Of a DNA stretch of 64,000 nucleotides, positions 51,534 to 60,683 are shown one piece after another (the stretch's first letter is position 1; the number at the start of each line of letters is the position of its first letter). The notes below the pieces were generated by a model. The model searched no databases. It was not told the origin of the DNA and saw only the letters and a list, made by a program, of their open reading frames with translations. The DNA lies in the NCBI GenBank assembly GCA_902546085.1, contig CACCIO010000002.1, positions 35,996 to 99,995 of the forward strand, written 5' to 3'. This DNA is from an uncultured Pelagibacteraceae bacterium. GTDB lineage: Bacteria > Pseudomonadota > Alphaproteobacteria > Pelagibacterales > Pelagibacteraceae. A program made the position numbers and the translations under genes.

Positions 51534-52646
51534 TTATCTAAATAAACCTAAGTCTTTAAGGTCATTAAACGTGGTGAAAAACATCAATGATAGCAACAAA
51601 AACAAACCGATTCGAAAAAAACCTTCCTGAGTTTTTTGAGACAATGGTCGGCCTAAAACTTTCTCAAAAGCGTAAAACATTAAGTGTCCTCCATCTAACA
51701 TTGGTATTGGGAATAGATTTATAAGCCCAAGACTGATTGATATATAAGCCATCATACTAATGAATGCCAAAACTCCAAAGGTTGCAACTTGTCCTGAAAT
51801 TTTAGCAATTCTAATTGGGCCTCCTAATTGAGAGGTATCTGCTTTGCCCAGTATCATTCCACCTATATATTTAAGTGAGGAAATACTTACGAAATACACT
51901 TCATAACCTGCATGATATAAAGCTTGAGCAGGGCCTAATTTAATATGATTAACTTTATTATTATAAGCACCAAGCTTAATACCAACCATTCTTTTATTAA
52001 CTTTATTTCCTAAACCATCATCCCCCTCAACCATATTTGGCTTAATTTTTAAAATTAATTCATCGTAAGATCGCTTAACTTTAAAATCTATAAAATCACC
52101 AGTAGACATGGTGATAAATTTAGAAACTTCCATAATACTTTTAACTTCATTTCCATCTATTTCTAAGATTATATCATCCGCTTTTAGTCCTCCTAACATT
52201 GCTGGACTGTCCTGCTGAACTTCATTAATTACTGCAGGAGTAAAATCTTTGCCTATAAAAGTGTAGATTGAAAAAAATATTACTAAGGCTAATAGAAAAT
52301 TAGCTAAAGGACCTCCAAAAACTATTAACACTCTTTGGTATAAAGGTTTTAAAATAAATAATTTTTCTCTTTCTTCCTCATTGTACTTTTCTAAAATTTC
52401 TTGATGATCAGCTTGAGAATAAACATTTCTATCTCCAAAAAATTTAACATATCCACCTAAGGGAATTGCGCATATTTTCCATCTTGTACCGTATTTATCA
52501 TTCCATCCAAACAATTCTTTACCAAAACCAATTGAAAAATCAGTAACACCCACACCATATTTTCTAGCAAAATAGTAATGTCCATATTCGTGTATAAAAA
52601 CTACAACAAGAATTAAAATTAAAAAAGGTATGATATAACTTAACAT
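51534..52646 (-). CDS. rseP: Site-2 protease RseP
   Basis: RseP cuts anti-sigma factors and signal peptides inside the membrane. The 370-aa product has the zinc motif FIHEYGHYYFARK with H19, E20 and H23, one PDZ domain (about 125-205, with GGLKADDIILEIDGNEV) and the C-terminal LFPIPMLDGGHLMFYAFE with the third zinc ligand Asp. It ends in two membrane helices. It is transcribed alone, with no bam or lpx gene next to it, unlike many proteobacteria. Confidence 0.94.
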   Translation of the reverse strand: MLSYIIPFLILILVVVFIHEYGHYYFARKYGVGVTDFSIGFGKELFGWNDKYGTRWKICAIPLGGYVKFFGDRNVYSQADHQEILEKYNEEEREKLFILKPLYQRVLIVFGGPLANFLLALVIFFSIYTFIGKDFTPAVINEVQQDSPAMLGGLKADDIILEIDGNEVKSIMEVSKFITMSTGDFIDFKVKRSYDELILKIKPNMVEGDDGLGNKVNKRMVGIKLGAYNNKVNHIKLGPAQALYHAGYEVYFVSISSLKYIGGMILGKADTSQLGGPIRIAKISGQVATFGVLAFISMMAYISISLGLINLFPIPMLDGGHLMFYAFEKVLGRPLSQKTQEGFFRIGLFLLLSLMFFTTFNDLKDLGLFR

Positions 52647-52711
52647 TCTTTATCTTTAATATTTTTTTTTTTATTCACAAGATGTAATAAACTACTGATT
52701 TGACACTATTT

Positions 52712-53332
52712 TTAAACAGGTTGAACTAAAGAAGCGCTATTATTTGCTGGTTTATTAACATCTTTTGAAATTTCGTAATAGTTCAGATCTGGTACCTTTC
52801 GTTCAATTAAAAAATATGATCCTTGAAGTTCTATATTTAAGTATTGTTTCACATCATTTTGATTAAGAATTACAGGTTGTCTATGATGAATTGTTTTTAC
52901 ATTTTCTTTAGCCTCTTCTGTAATTAAACAAAATTGATCTCCTTCAAAAATTCCTGCAAAATAAATAGTATTTGTATCTTTACGAGTAAAATAATAGGGA
53001 GTTTTTTCATCAGGTTTTCTTTTCCATTCATAAAAACCATCTGCAACCGCAACACATCGATTATTCTTAATTAATTTTTTAAATGAAACTTTTTCATTGA
53101 TAGTTTCTAATCTTGCATTAATTAAAGGTTTAAAATTTTTATCTTTAGCCCATTTTGGAACCAATCCCCATTGAAGATTTTCCAAAGTATTTCCGTTGTT
53201 ATATTTTTTTATTACAGGAAGTTTCTGATATGGATGAGCATTATAGTTTTCCGTATCTTCAATTTGTATCGCAGATTTTACTAATTTAGTTGTTTTTGAA
53301 ACAGGATTTTTTACTACGTATCTACCACACAT
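52712..53332 (-). CDS. SOS response-associated (SRAP) protein, YedK/HMCES-like
   Basis: SRAP proteins crosslink to abasic sites in single-stranded DNA through their N-terminal cysteine. The product (206 aa from ATG 53332) begins MCGRYVV, so C2 is exposed after removal of Met. It has NAHPYQKLPVI, WGLVPKWAKDKNFKPLINAR, CVAVADGFYEW and HHRQPVIL, all typical. A longer frame starts at 53359, but only the shorter one places the catalytic cysteine at position 2. Transcribed alone. Confidence 0.93.
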   Translation of the reverse strand: MCGRYVVKNPVSKTTKLVKSAIQIEDTENYNAHPYQKLPVIKKYNNGNTLENLQWGLVPKWAKDKNFKPLINARLETINEKVSFKKLIKNNRCVAVADGFYEWKRKPDEKTPYYFTRKDTNTIYFAGIFEGDQFCLITEEAKENVKTIHHRQPVILNQNDVKQYLNIELQGSYFLIERKVPDLNYYEISKDVNKPANNSASLVQPV

Positions 53333-53350
53333 ATTCTTATAATAATATAA

Positions 53351-53390
53351 TACAAACAAAAAAAAAGGACCTTATAAAAAGGTCCTTTTT
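53351..53390 (-). terminator. Intrinsic terminator for the outer-membrane protein gene
   Basis: A 12-bp stem AAAAAGGACCTT/AAGGTCCTTTTT lies at 53362-53390 with a 5-nt loop. On the minus strand it is followed by a T-rich run that ends in GTTTG, the proper orientation for the gene at 53413. The A/T flanks also allow termination in the plus direction. It is one of the clearest terminators in the window. Confidence 0.88.
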
Positions 53391-53412
53391 AAATTTTAAA
53401 TTCTAAAAAAAT

Positions 53413-54096
53413 TTAGAATGTTTTTCCGATTGATAAAGATATTAACATTAGTTCTGAATCTGCTTTAACAACCTTACCATTAGAGTTAGTGTGGCTTATT
53501 TCATCAAACTCAGTTATAGTTCCTTCTAGTCTTAGGAAGTCAACTAAACCATCGATTTCTTTTGTAATACCAACACCATACATGATACCTTCTAAACTCT
53601 TAGACTGATCACCATCCGTAGATGCTGAGTCACTTGTCTCAGACGCTGTCGCTTGTCTAGTTATATTTGTAATTTTAACATCTCCTTGAGTATAACCAAG
53701 TCGAGCAAATACAGATACACCATCACCAGTACTAAATGTTGGTTGAATATATGCCGTCATTACATCCTCAATATCAACAGTAGCATCAAATCCATCACCA
53801 CCGCCTAGTTTATCAACTTCGGCTGTAAATGGAATGACATCTAACCCTATTGTGATACCAACACCATTAAAATCTAATCCGGTATTTTTTTCAATGAAGA
53901 AAGAACCCATGTTGAAGTCCGCTTCACCTGATGCATTTACTGCATCTCCACCAGATCCACCACTAGATGAGTTAGTAGTATGAGAACCACTAGCATCCAT
54001 AGAAGCAGCTGAAATTTTTACTCCAATACTTGTCTCGGCAAGAGCAAAATTTCCAATAAAAAAAGACGCAATTATTGCTGTTATTATTTTTTTCAT
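53413..54096 (-). CDS. Outer-membrane beta-barrel protein, unknown
   Basis: The 227-aa product has a signal peptide cleaved after ALA (MKKIITAIIASFFIGNFALA). Alternating beta strands follow, and it ends in ISLSIGKTF with a terminal Phe as expected for outer-membrane barrels. A Ser/Gly-rich loop (about 35-60) is probably surface-exposed. It resembles small porin-like OMPs of marine bacteria, but I know no specific family. It has its own terminator and a leader of about 165 nt, suggesting a separately regulated, abundant protein. Confidence 0.85.
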   Translation of the reverse strand: MKKIITAIIASFFIGNFALAETSIGVKISAASMDASGSHTTNSSSGGSGGDAVNASGEADFNMGSFFIEKNTGLDFNGVGITIGLDVIPFTAEVDKLGGGDGFDATVDIEDVMTAYIQPTFSTGDGVSVFARLGYTQGDVKITNITRQATASETSDSASTDGDQSKSLEGIMYGVGITKEIDGLVDFLRLEGTITEFDEISHTNSNGKVVKADSELMLISLSIGKTF

Positions 54097-54263
54097 AAGT
54101 AATTACCTTTATTGTGTTTATAATACGTATTGTGCTTATGTATATTTTTTTGAAATTTTAAATCAAGTCAAAAACACGAAAATCTAAGCTAAATCATATA
54201 AAATCGAATAGTGTTGCAAAAAAACAACATCAACTTCAAGTTGTATTATTAATTTTTTTTATA
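54097..54263 (-). terminator. Spacer with a possible terminator of the TPR gene and the barrel promoter
   Basis: In this 167-nt gap ACAAC at 54240-54244 (minus strand) and GTTGT at 54224-54228 could form a small stem around TTGAAGTTGAT, followed by six T, a weak terminator for the gene at 54264. The remainder (54097-54200) is AT-rich with no further structure apparent and probably holds the promoter of the outer-membrane gene. Low confidence. Confidence 0.4.
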
Positions 54264-54812
54264 TTAAATACTGTCCTTTTGGATCATTTTTTTGATTTCT
54301 TGGATCATTAATCCAGGTGATTTCATAGAAGGATAAATTTTTAGAGCTTTCTCGTAACTTGAGATTGCCTTTTCATAATTTTTCAACTGAATATTCACTA
54401 ACCCCTCACCTGCAAGAGCCCCGAAATGTCGACTTTCAAGTTTCAAAACCTTATCAATATCTTTTTGAGATTCTTCGAAATTACCTAATAGATATAAAAC
54501 TGTTGCTCTTTTATTCCATGCCTCTGCCCAGTTTTGATCAAGATTAATTACTTCGGTAAAAATATCTTTTGCTCTAAGATAATTTTGATCTCTCAAAAAT
54601 TGGGAACCTTCTTCTAATTTTGCTGTGAGTTTTTCATCTGTTGGATGGGTGCTCCACAAAGTCCAAATCTCTTGTTCAACAATAGAAGCGACTTTTGTTT
54701 TAGTTACTTTTAACTCATTAAACAATTGGTTTAACCTTATATCTCTCTCATTTGTTAAAGAATTAACTTGTGAAAATAAATAAAACAAAATTATAAAAAA
54801 TAATCTTCTCAT
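54264..54812 (-). CDS. Exported TPR-repeat protein
   Basis: The 182-aa product has a signal peptide (MRRLFFIILFYLFSQVNSLT) and about three tetratricopeptide repeats between residues 65 and 175. Clear units are NYLRAKDIFTEVINLDQNWA, AEAWNKRATVLYLLGNFEES and NIQLKNYEKAISSYEKALKI. TPRs mediate protein contacts in the periplasm. It lies 40 nt after the unknown secreted protein gene and in the same direction. No partner can be inferred. Confidence 0.88.
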   Translation of the reverse strand: MRRLFFIILFYLFSQVNSLTNERDIRLNQLFNELKVTKTKVASIVEQEIWTLWSTHPTDEKLTAKLEEGSQFLRDQNYLRAKDIFTEVINLDQNWAEAWNKRATVLYLLGNFEESQKDIDKVLKLESRHFGALAGEGLVNIQLKNYEKAISSYEKALKIYPSMKSPGLMIQEIKKMIQKDSI

Positions 54813-54852
54813 TATTATATATTATCAAATATTAGATGAAGAGTCTTGGGTC

Positions 54853-55308
54853 TTATGTGTCTTTATCGTTTTTTTTACAACTATAAAAAGAAATATCTTT
54901 TTCTTTTTCCTTTTGTTTAATCTCGGAAGTGATTTCATGAATAAGTTCGCCTGTTGATCTAGTAAAAACTGCTGACTCTGAATAATTCCTATTTTTATCA
55001 AATGCTTGAATTAATATAATGTCTTTATTTAAAATCTTAACCTCTAAATCATTGTTATTAAAAAATTCTGACAAATTTTTAACAATTAAAATATCAGGTT
55101 TTTTTGACACAATTTTTAACTTGCTAATATCTTTTCTTGATATTTGATCTTTTGTAAAAGTTTCAAAATTATAATCTGAATTTTTAAGTATTACTTTTTG
55201 AAATTTACAATTTAAAGTCAAATTGGAGTTAATTGAAATATTTATATTTTGAGCTTGAGCAAAACTAAAGCAATATATTAAGCTAAAAATTGACAGAAAG
55301 ATTTTCAT
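54853..55308 (-). CDS. Secreted protein, unknown
   Basis: The 151-aa product has a signal peptide (MKIFLSIFSLIYCFSFAQAQ) and a beta-rich body. Two cysteines (C34 in TLNCKFQK and C144 in FYSCKKN) could form a disulfide. It overlaps the tesA gene by 4 nt (ATGA), so translation is coupled with the esterase. No family is recognised. Confidence 0.75.
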   Translation of the reverse strand: MKIFLSIFSLIYCFSFAQAQNINISINSNLTLNCKFQKVILKNSDYNFETFTKDQISRKDISKLKIVSKKPDILIVKNLSEFFNNNDLEVKILNKDIILIQAFDKNRNYSESAVFTRSTGELIHEITSEIKQKEKEKDISFYSCKKNDKDT

Positions 55309-55916
55309 TTAATTATATTAATAATACTTTTTTTTATTGTATCACTTATTTTAAGTGTTCCATTTTTGTTGGGGTGTATACCGTCTTGTTGATTTAAACT
55401 TGGATTTAGTGCCACACCTTCAAGAAGAAATGGAATTAATGGTAAATTATACTTTTTTGATAATTTTGGATAAATAGCATCAAACTCATTTTTATATGTT
55501 TCACCATGTGTGTTTGGTGCCATCATTCCAGCCAAAATAATTCTAATTTTTTTATTCTTAGCAATATTTATTATTTGTTCTAAGTTTTTTTCTGTTTCTT
55601 CTGGTTGAATTCCTCTGAGCATATCATTGGCTCCTAATCCTAAAATAATTAAATCAATATCTGGTTCAGATAAACTCCAATCAGCTCTATTTAAGCCACC
55701 TGAGGAAGTGCTTCCAGAGACACTTCCATTAATGACTTTGATATTTAAACCACTTTGCTTGAGTTCCTTTTCTAAAACTATTGATAAATGATGTTCTTTA
55801 GGTAATCCGTAACCGGCCATCAAACTATCACCAAATAAAACTACCTTTTCTATTGCACTTGCATTTATGTGCACTAGAAAGATTATCAAAATTTTTATAA
55901 ATATAGTTTTATTCAT
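55305..55916 (-). CDS. tesA: Arylesterase / lysophospholipase (TesA-like, SGNH)
   Basis: TesA is a periplasmic SGNH esterase. The product (203 aa from ATG 55916) starts [20 protein letters not shown] as a signal peptide, and then has VVLFGDSLMAGYGLP with the nucleophile Ser, GLGANDMLRG, and IHPNKNGTLKISD with the catalytic His, all of the GDSL set. The frame extends 12 codons upstream but the signal-like start is the ATG at 55916. Its start codon interlocks with that of ybbA (CATG). The pair tesA/ybbAP is divergent in E. coli too. Confidence 0.92.
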   Translation of the reverse strand: MNKTIFIKILIIFLVHINASAIEKVVLFGDSLMAGYGLPKEHHLSIVLEKELKQSGLNIKVINGSVSGSTSSGGLNRADWSLSEPDIDLIILGLGANDMLRGIQPEETEKNLEQIINIAKNKKIRIILAGMMAPNTHGETYKNEFDAIYPKLSKKYNLPLIPFLLEGVALNPSLNQQDGIHPNKNGTLKISDTIKKSIINIIK

Positions 55917-56580
55917 GAATACTCTTCTTAAATTAAAAAAAATTAATCTCAAATACCAAACTGGTAAAGATAGTATCAGTGTTTTAAAGAATATTGATTT
56001 AAATATTAAAAAAAAAGAAATTATTTCAGTAGTTGGAGAAAGTGGCTCAGGAAAAACAAGTTTAATAATGTTAATTGGAGGCTTAGAAAAACCAACGTCT
56101 GGTAAAATAATTTTTAATGATCAAGAAATAACAGCTCTTAGTGAAGATGAGGTGTCTGAGATTAGAAAGAAAAATATTGGAATAATATTTCAGTCGTTTT
56201 ATTTAATTCCTAATTATACAGCAGTTGAAAATGTTGCTTTAACGCTTGAACTTAATAATTTTAAGAATCCAGAAAAAGAAGCAAAAATTTTGTTAGATCG
56301 ATTTGGTTTGAAACATCGTTTTAATAATTTACCAAGTCAATTATCAGGTGGTGAACAGCAACGGGTTGCTATCGCTAGAGCAATTGCGATGAAACCAGAA
56401 CTAATATTAGCAGATGAACCAACAGGAAACCTAGATACAGAAAATTCTATCATGATTGCAAATATTTTATTCAAATATGTAAAAGAAGAAAGTTCGTCTT
56501 TAATCATAGTAACTCATGATCCTAAACTTGCTGACAAAGCTAAAAGAAAAATAAAAATTAAAGATGGAAAAATTAAATAA
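55915..56580 (+). CDS. ybbA: ABC transporter ATP-binding protein (YbbA/LolD-like)
   Basis: The product (221 aa from ATG 55915) is a MacB/LolD-type ATPase. Walker A is [15 protein letters not shown], the signature [17 protein letters not shown] and Walker [13 protein letters not shown], with IVTHD at the switch. I chose the internal ATG at 55915; the frame reaches upstream to 55867, inside tesA. It overlaps the permease gene by 17 nt. The pair has been suggested to remove lipids or hydrophobic molecules from the membrane. Confidence 0.94.
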   Translation: MNTLLKLKKINLKYQTGKDSISVLKNIDLNIKKKEIISVVGESGSGKTSLIMLIGGLEKPTSGKIIFNDQEITALSEDEVSEIRKKNIGIIFQSFYLIPNYTAVENVALTLELNNFKNPEKEAKILLDRFGLKHRFNNLPSQLSGGEQQRVAIARAIAMKPELILADEPTGNLDTENSIMIANILFKYVKEESSSLIIVTHDPKLADKAKRKIKIKDGKIK

Positions 56581-59098
56581 TCCTTCAGAATTTAGTTTGA
56601 TTTTTAAATATGCTTTAAAAGATTTAAGCAGAAATTATCATAAAATTTCTAGTATCATTGTTACACTATTTATAAGTCTTTTTATCTTAAGTGCTATTTT
56701 CACAATTGAAGATAGTCTTAAAAAAGAACTTAATGATAATGCCAAAGCACTTTTAGGTGGTGATTTAGAAATTGATTACAATCGTAATCAAGGAAATTTA
56801 GATCTAGTTAATCAAGTGAAAGAGTTTGCAACTGTTTCTCAAATGATTGAGTTTAGTACTATGCTTTCAACTACTAGCAGAGAAAAAAATAAATCATTAT
56901 TTACTAGAATTAAAACTGTGGATGAAAAATATCCTTTGTACGGAAATGTTGTTTATGAACCAATAGATGCTTATGAAAGAATGCAAAAAGAACCTAACAC
57001 TATCCTGATAAATGAAAGTTTATCAAAAACCCTAAAAATTAAAATTGATGAAATCGTAAAAGTTCAAGATCAAAATTTTAAAGTAATTGGAATTATTAAA
57101 TCAGTACCAGATGTAAGTGGATTTGTTGCATTTGGCGATTGGGCATTAGCAGGAAAACAAACTTTAGAAATTTTAAAAATAAAGGGAATTGGAAGCTTTT
57201 TAAACTATGAATATAAAGTAAAGTTTAATAAAAATGATAAGCCAGAGGAAATCGAAAAACGAATTGAAGAAATCTTTAAAGACGATCAAAAAGTAAAACT
57301 TAGATATCCTGAAAATTCTGCAAGTGGTATAAAGAGAATTATTAATAATTTTTCTCAATTTTTATCTCTTGTTTCTATCAGTGCAATGTTGATAGCAGGT
57401 ATTGGAATAGCAAATACTTTACTTTCTTTTATTAATCAAAACAACATGTCTATAGCAGTACGAAAAGCGGTTGGCTTTTATTCAGGCAATATTAAAATAC
57501 TTTATTATCTTCAGTTATTTTTACTTTTGTTTATTATCACTGTTGTTGCTTATGGATCGAGTTTCTTAATTGTACCAATAGTAGATAAATATTTATCTGA
57601 TGGACTGGGATTAAATGTTTATCCATTATTTTCAATTATTAATTTTTTTAAAATATTTTTAGTAGGATTATTGGTACTTGTAATTTTTTCTATTCCAACA
57701 ATCAGTTCTATAGACCAAGTAAAAGCTTCCAATTTATTTAGAAACGTATTTCAAAACCTTCAATTTTATTATTCTAAGAGATCAGTTGTTCTAAGCTTTA
57801 TTTTATTATCTATTTTAATTTTATTGTTCACTGTTGGATCTGAACAGCCTTCTTATAGTTTGGGTTACTTTGCTGCTTTTTTTGTGTGTTTAATTGTATT
57901 TTTCTTACTTTCAAAATTAATCATTTATTTTCTAAAAAAATTCAAATTTAGTTCAATAATTTCTTTAAAAGTTTCAATTAAAAATATTACCCAAACAAAA
58001 AGTATAACTCCCATTACGGTTATGTCACTTGGCTTAGGGGTTACTTTGTTACTGACCTTAGCATTAGTAGGTACAAATTTTCAAAGAGAAATTGCTAAAT
58101 CTATTCCTGATATTGCACCTGATTATTTCTTTGTAGGTATTCAAAAAGGAGAAAGAGAGAAATTTGAAAAAAGTATTTTAAACATGGATCCAAACGCATC
58201 TATTGAAATCGTGCCAATGGTATCCTCTGGTATAATAAAAATTAATGGTGTCGATCCTAACACGTATATTAAACCAAATAATGATAGTTACTGGGTAATT
58301 GGTAGTGAACGAAGATCTTCCTGGGTAGAAAATATACCTGAAGATAACGAAATTTTAGATGGTAAATGGTGGGATTTATCAAACCCAGATCAACTTCAAA
58401 TATCTCTAGATGCAAAAGTTGCTAAAGATTTTAATATTCAGTTAGGAGATATTTTTACTTTAAATGTTTATGGACGAGAAATTGAAGGTGAGGTAATTAA
58501 TTTTAGAGAAGTAGATTATCGAGATCTAAGTATCAACTTTGCGATGTTGTTTAACCCTCAGTATGCAAAAAACATGCCCCATGAATATTTAGCTACTGCA
58601 AAATTTAATTCAGATAAATTTGATGAGACTGAAATGGTTGAAATCATGCCAAGTTTATCAATGATAAAAATAGCAGATTACTTATCTAAAGTTACAGCTG
58701 TTTTGAATAAAGTATTTTTTGCGGTTACTTTAATTTCAGCTGTTACTATTGTTATTGGTTTAATAGTAATTTCAAGTGCAATTATGGTTCAGGGAAAAAT
58801 AAAAGAATATCAAAATTTAGTCTTTAAAATTTTAGGTTTTTCAAAAAAACAAATCGTTTTTTCATCGTTAATAGAATTCATTATTATTTTTAATTCTGTA
58901 ATTTTAATTGCAATATTATTTGCAGTAATTAGTTCAAAATTTATTATTGAAAATATTTTTGAATTAGTTTGGATGTTTGATTTCAAAGTTTTAATTTATT
59001 TAGGATTTTCAATTGGTTTGGTTACTTTAATTTTAATATTGTTAACAAACTTAAAATATTTAAATCCTAAAGTTTATCCTCTAATAAGAAATCAATAA
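56564..59098 (+). CDS. ybbP: ABC transporter permease (YbbP/FtsX family)
   Basis: The 844-aa product has two FtsX-like permease halves, each with an extracellular domain. Membrane helices lie near 25-48 and about 265-370 for the first half, then 405-470 and 715-835 for the second. Motifs are ISAMLIAGIGIANTLLSFIN and IAVRKAVGFYSGNIKI. The size matches YbbP-like proteins of about 800 aa. It overlaps ybbA by 17 nt and abuts the stop of the convergent carbonic-anhydrase-like gene with no spacer. Confidence 0.92.
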   Translation: MEKLNNPSEFSLIFKYALKDLSRNYHKISSIIVTLFISLFILSAIFTIEDSLKKELNDNAKALLGGDLEIDYNRNQGNLDLVNQVKEFATVSQMIEFSTMLSTTSREKNKSLFTRIKTVDEKYPLYGNVVYEPIDAYERMQKEPNTILINESLSKTLKIKIDEIVKVQDQNFKVIGIIKSVPDVSGFVAFGDWALAGKQTLEILKIKGIGSFLNYEYKVKFNKNDKPEEIEKRIEEIFKDDQKVKLRYPENSASGIKRIINNFSQFLSLVSISAMLIAGIGIANTLLSFINQNNMSIAVRKAVGFYSGNIKILYYLQLFLLLFIITVVAYGSSFLIVPIVDKYLSDGLGLNVYPLFSIINFFKIFLVGLLVLVIFSIPTISSIDQVKASNLFRNVFQNLQFYYSKRSVVLSFILLSILILLFTVGSEQPSYSLGYFAAFFVCLIVFFLLSKLIIYFLKKFKFSSIISLKVSIKNITQTKSITPITVMSLGLGVTLLLTLALVGTNFQREIAKSIPDIAPDYFFVGIQKGEREKFEKSILNMDPNASIEIVPMVSSGIIKINGVDPNTYIKPNNDSYWVIGSERRSSWVENIPEDNEILDGKWWDLSNPDQLQISLDAKVAKDFNIQLGDIFTLNVYGREIEGEVINFREVDYRDLSINFAMLFNPQYAKNMPHEYLATAKFNSDKFDETEMVEIMPSLSMIKIADYLSKVTAVLNKVFFAVTLISAVTIVIGLIVISSAIMVQGKIKEYQNLVFKILGFSKKQIVFSSLIEFIIIFNSVILIAILFAVISSKFIIENIFELVWMFDFKVLIYLGFSIGLVTLILILLTNLKYLNPKVYPLIRNQ

Positions 59099-59515
59099 TT
59101 AGAATTTAGTAATTTTACTATCTGAAGAAATTAGATTTAATTCTACTTTTAATTTTGGAAATCTTTTTTTTATTTGTTTTTTAATTTTAGAAAACGAATC
59201 TTTATGAATTTTTTTTTCATTGGCTGGTGTAAATTCTTTTTTTCCATTAGCTATTTTTGCTGCACCACAATCTTTATGATTAATAACAATTAATTTTCCT
59301 ATTTTATGTAATTGAATAGAGGTTCCTAAATTATCATAAAACGTTTTATGCCATTGCTTAAATTTATTATGTGTAACGCCAACAGCTGCACCTGCAATTG
59401 TAAAAGCACTGTATTTTCCTATTAATTTTTTTTTCTGTAAATGATTGTGGACTATATGTTGAAATCTTGGATCTATACAAGATAATACCATTGCTTTAAA
59501 TTTTGATTTCTTCAA
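59099..59515 (-). CDS. Short beta-carbonic-anhydrase-like protein
   Basis: The 138-aa product keeps the zinc ligands C13 (SCIDPRF), H80 and C83 (NHKDCGAA), plus D15 and R17 in the Cys-x-Asp-x-Arg motif. It lacks much of the usual C-terminal part of about 60-80 residues. The start is TTG 59515, overlapping the SOUL stop (TTGA), with an ATG at 59491 as the alternative. Zinc ligation argues for activity, but the small size and the Pro in CIDPRF leave a non-catalytic or modified role possible. Confidence 0.75.
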   Translation of the reverse strand: MKKSKFKAMVLSCIDPRFQHIVHNHLQKKKLIGKYSAFTIAGAAVGVTHNKFKQWHKTFYDNLGTSIQLHKIGKLIVINHKDCGAAKIANGKKEFTPANEKKIHKDSFSKIKKQIKKRFPKLKVELNLISSDSKITKF

Positions 59516-60078
59516 TTTAATTCCACTTTAAACATAGCCTCATTTCTTCTATTCATTGGTAGGGTAAATGGACTGTCATATGTTGCTCTAATAGGTGGGC
59601 TAATAATTGATATACTATTTTTTTGTAATTCTTTTTCTAAGATTTTTTTATGTTTAAGAAAATTTCCATCTGATGCTCGACCAGAATACCTCAATACTGC
59701 GTAGTATCCACCTTCAATATTTACTATTTTAACATCTTTCCTGATTGGATTTGGTACATTTTCTGAGTTAAATTTAGAGGGTAAATAAAATTGCATGCTC
59801 ATATTTCCATTTTTCTCAACTTGAGTAACTGGAGTTGTCATTTTAATTTTCTCCTGAGAATCATTTCTACCTGAAATGTAATTAAATAATTTTTTAAAAT
59901 TACTATTTATTCCAGATTTCATTGTTTCTACCGCCAAACGATCAGAATATTTCCTAATCTCATATACCTCATTTTTAGATACAACTTCATAATTTGCTTC
60001 TTCGTAAGCCATAACTGGAGAATACGGTAAAATAAATAAAGCACAAAATAATATCAAATAAAGTTTAGTTATTCTCAT
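59512..60078 (-). CDS. SOUL/HEBP-family heme-binding protein, exported
   Basis: The 188-aa product has a signal peptide (MRITKLYLILFCALFILPYS) and then the SOUL domain: YEVVSKNEVYEIRKYSDRLA, KIKMTTPVTQ with the conserved MTTPV, YYAVLRYSGRASDGNF and PPIRATYDSPFTLPMNRRNE. These domains bind heme or related tetrapyrroles weakly. It lies 2 nt after the GNAT-like gene and is coupled with the carbonic-anhydrase-like gene. The periplasmic role is unknown. Confidence 0.9.
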   Translation of the reverse strand: MRITKLYLILFCALFILPYSPVMAYEEANYEVVSKNEVYEIRKYSDRLAVETMKSGINSNFKKLFNYISGRNDSQEKIKMTTPVTQVEKNGNMSMQFYLPSKFNSENVPNPIRKDVKIVNIEGGYYAVLRYSGRASDGNFLKHKKILEKELQKNSISIISPPIRATYDSPFTLPMNRRNEAMFKVELN

Positions 60079-60080
60079 TG

Positions 60081-60635
60081 TTAAATAACTTTATATTCAA
60101 AATTTTGTGTAGTTTCATTAATTTGGATTAATTTAGCACCATTTCTCTCATGAAAGTTAGTAGCCATTTCTGTTAATGGCGAAAGAGTAACTAATCTATT
60201 TAAGTGATTGGATTTTTTTATATTTTTAAACACTTCTTTTACAATTAACTTTCCTCCACCCTTTTTTTTAGACCATACAGTGTAAGCTATAGCTATTTGA
60301 CCACCTGATTGGTCTCTCATAGCTGTTTGTAGAAATGCATCTGTACTTAATTTTTCTAACTCTTCGACACTTTTTGGAATTTCATTTGTATATGCAAAAC
60401 ACATCACAGCATGAATTTCTCCTTGATATTCAACGCCAAAAATTTTTCTTCCATATCCTGTTCTAAACTTATTATCTAACTCTGGCCTAACAGGATCCTC
60501 TTCAGGATTACACTCTTTAAGCTCAACAAGTTTCGCACCTTTAACCCAACCAAAAAAATTATCAATATTTTTACTTAAAACTTGTCTATTTTTTCTTAAT
60601 CTTGCTTTTATTCTTGGGTTAAATTTTTTTTTCAT
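60081..60635 (-). CDS. GNAT-like acetyltransferase-fold protein
   Basis: The 184-aa product has a very basic N-terminus (MKKKFNPRIKARLRKNRQVL). The middle has VEYQGEIHAVMCFAYTNEIP and IAIAYTVWSKKKGGGKLIVK, which may be the CoA-binding loop, and the end has LSPLTEMATNFHERNGAKLI. The pattern looks like a GNAT fold. Substrate unknown. It is the first of three linked minus-strand genes. Confidence 0.65.
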   Translation of the reverse strand: MKKKFNPRIKARLRKNRQVLSKNIDNFFGWVKGAKLVELKECNPEEDPVRPELDNKFRTGYGRKIFGVEYQGEIHAVMCFAYTNEIPKSVEELEKLSTDAFLQTAMRDQSGGQIAIAYTVWSKKKGGGKLIVKEVFKNIKKSNHLNRLVTLSPLTEMATNFHERNGAKLIQINETTQNFEYKVI

Positions 60636-60683
60636 TTTAATAATTATCTACCATTTATTTTAAAGTTTGAATGTGTTATTAAA

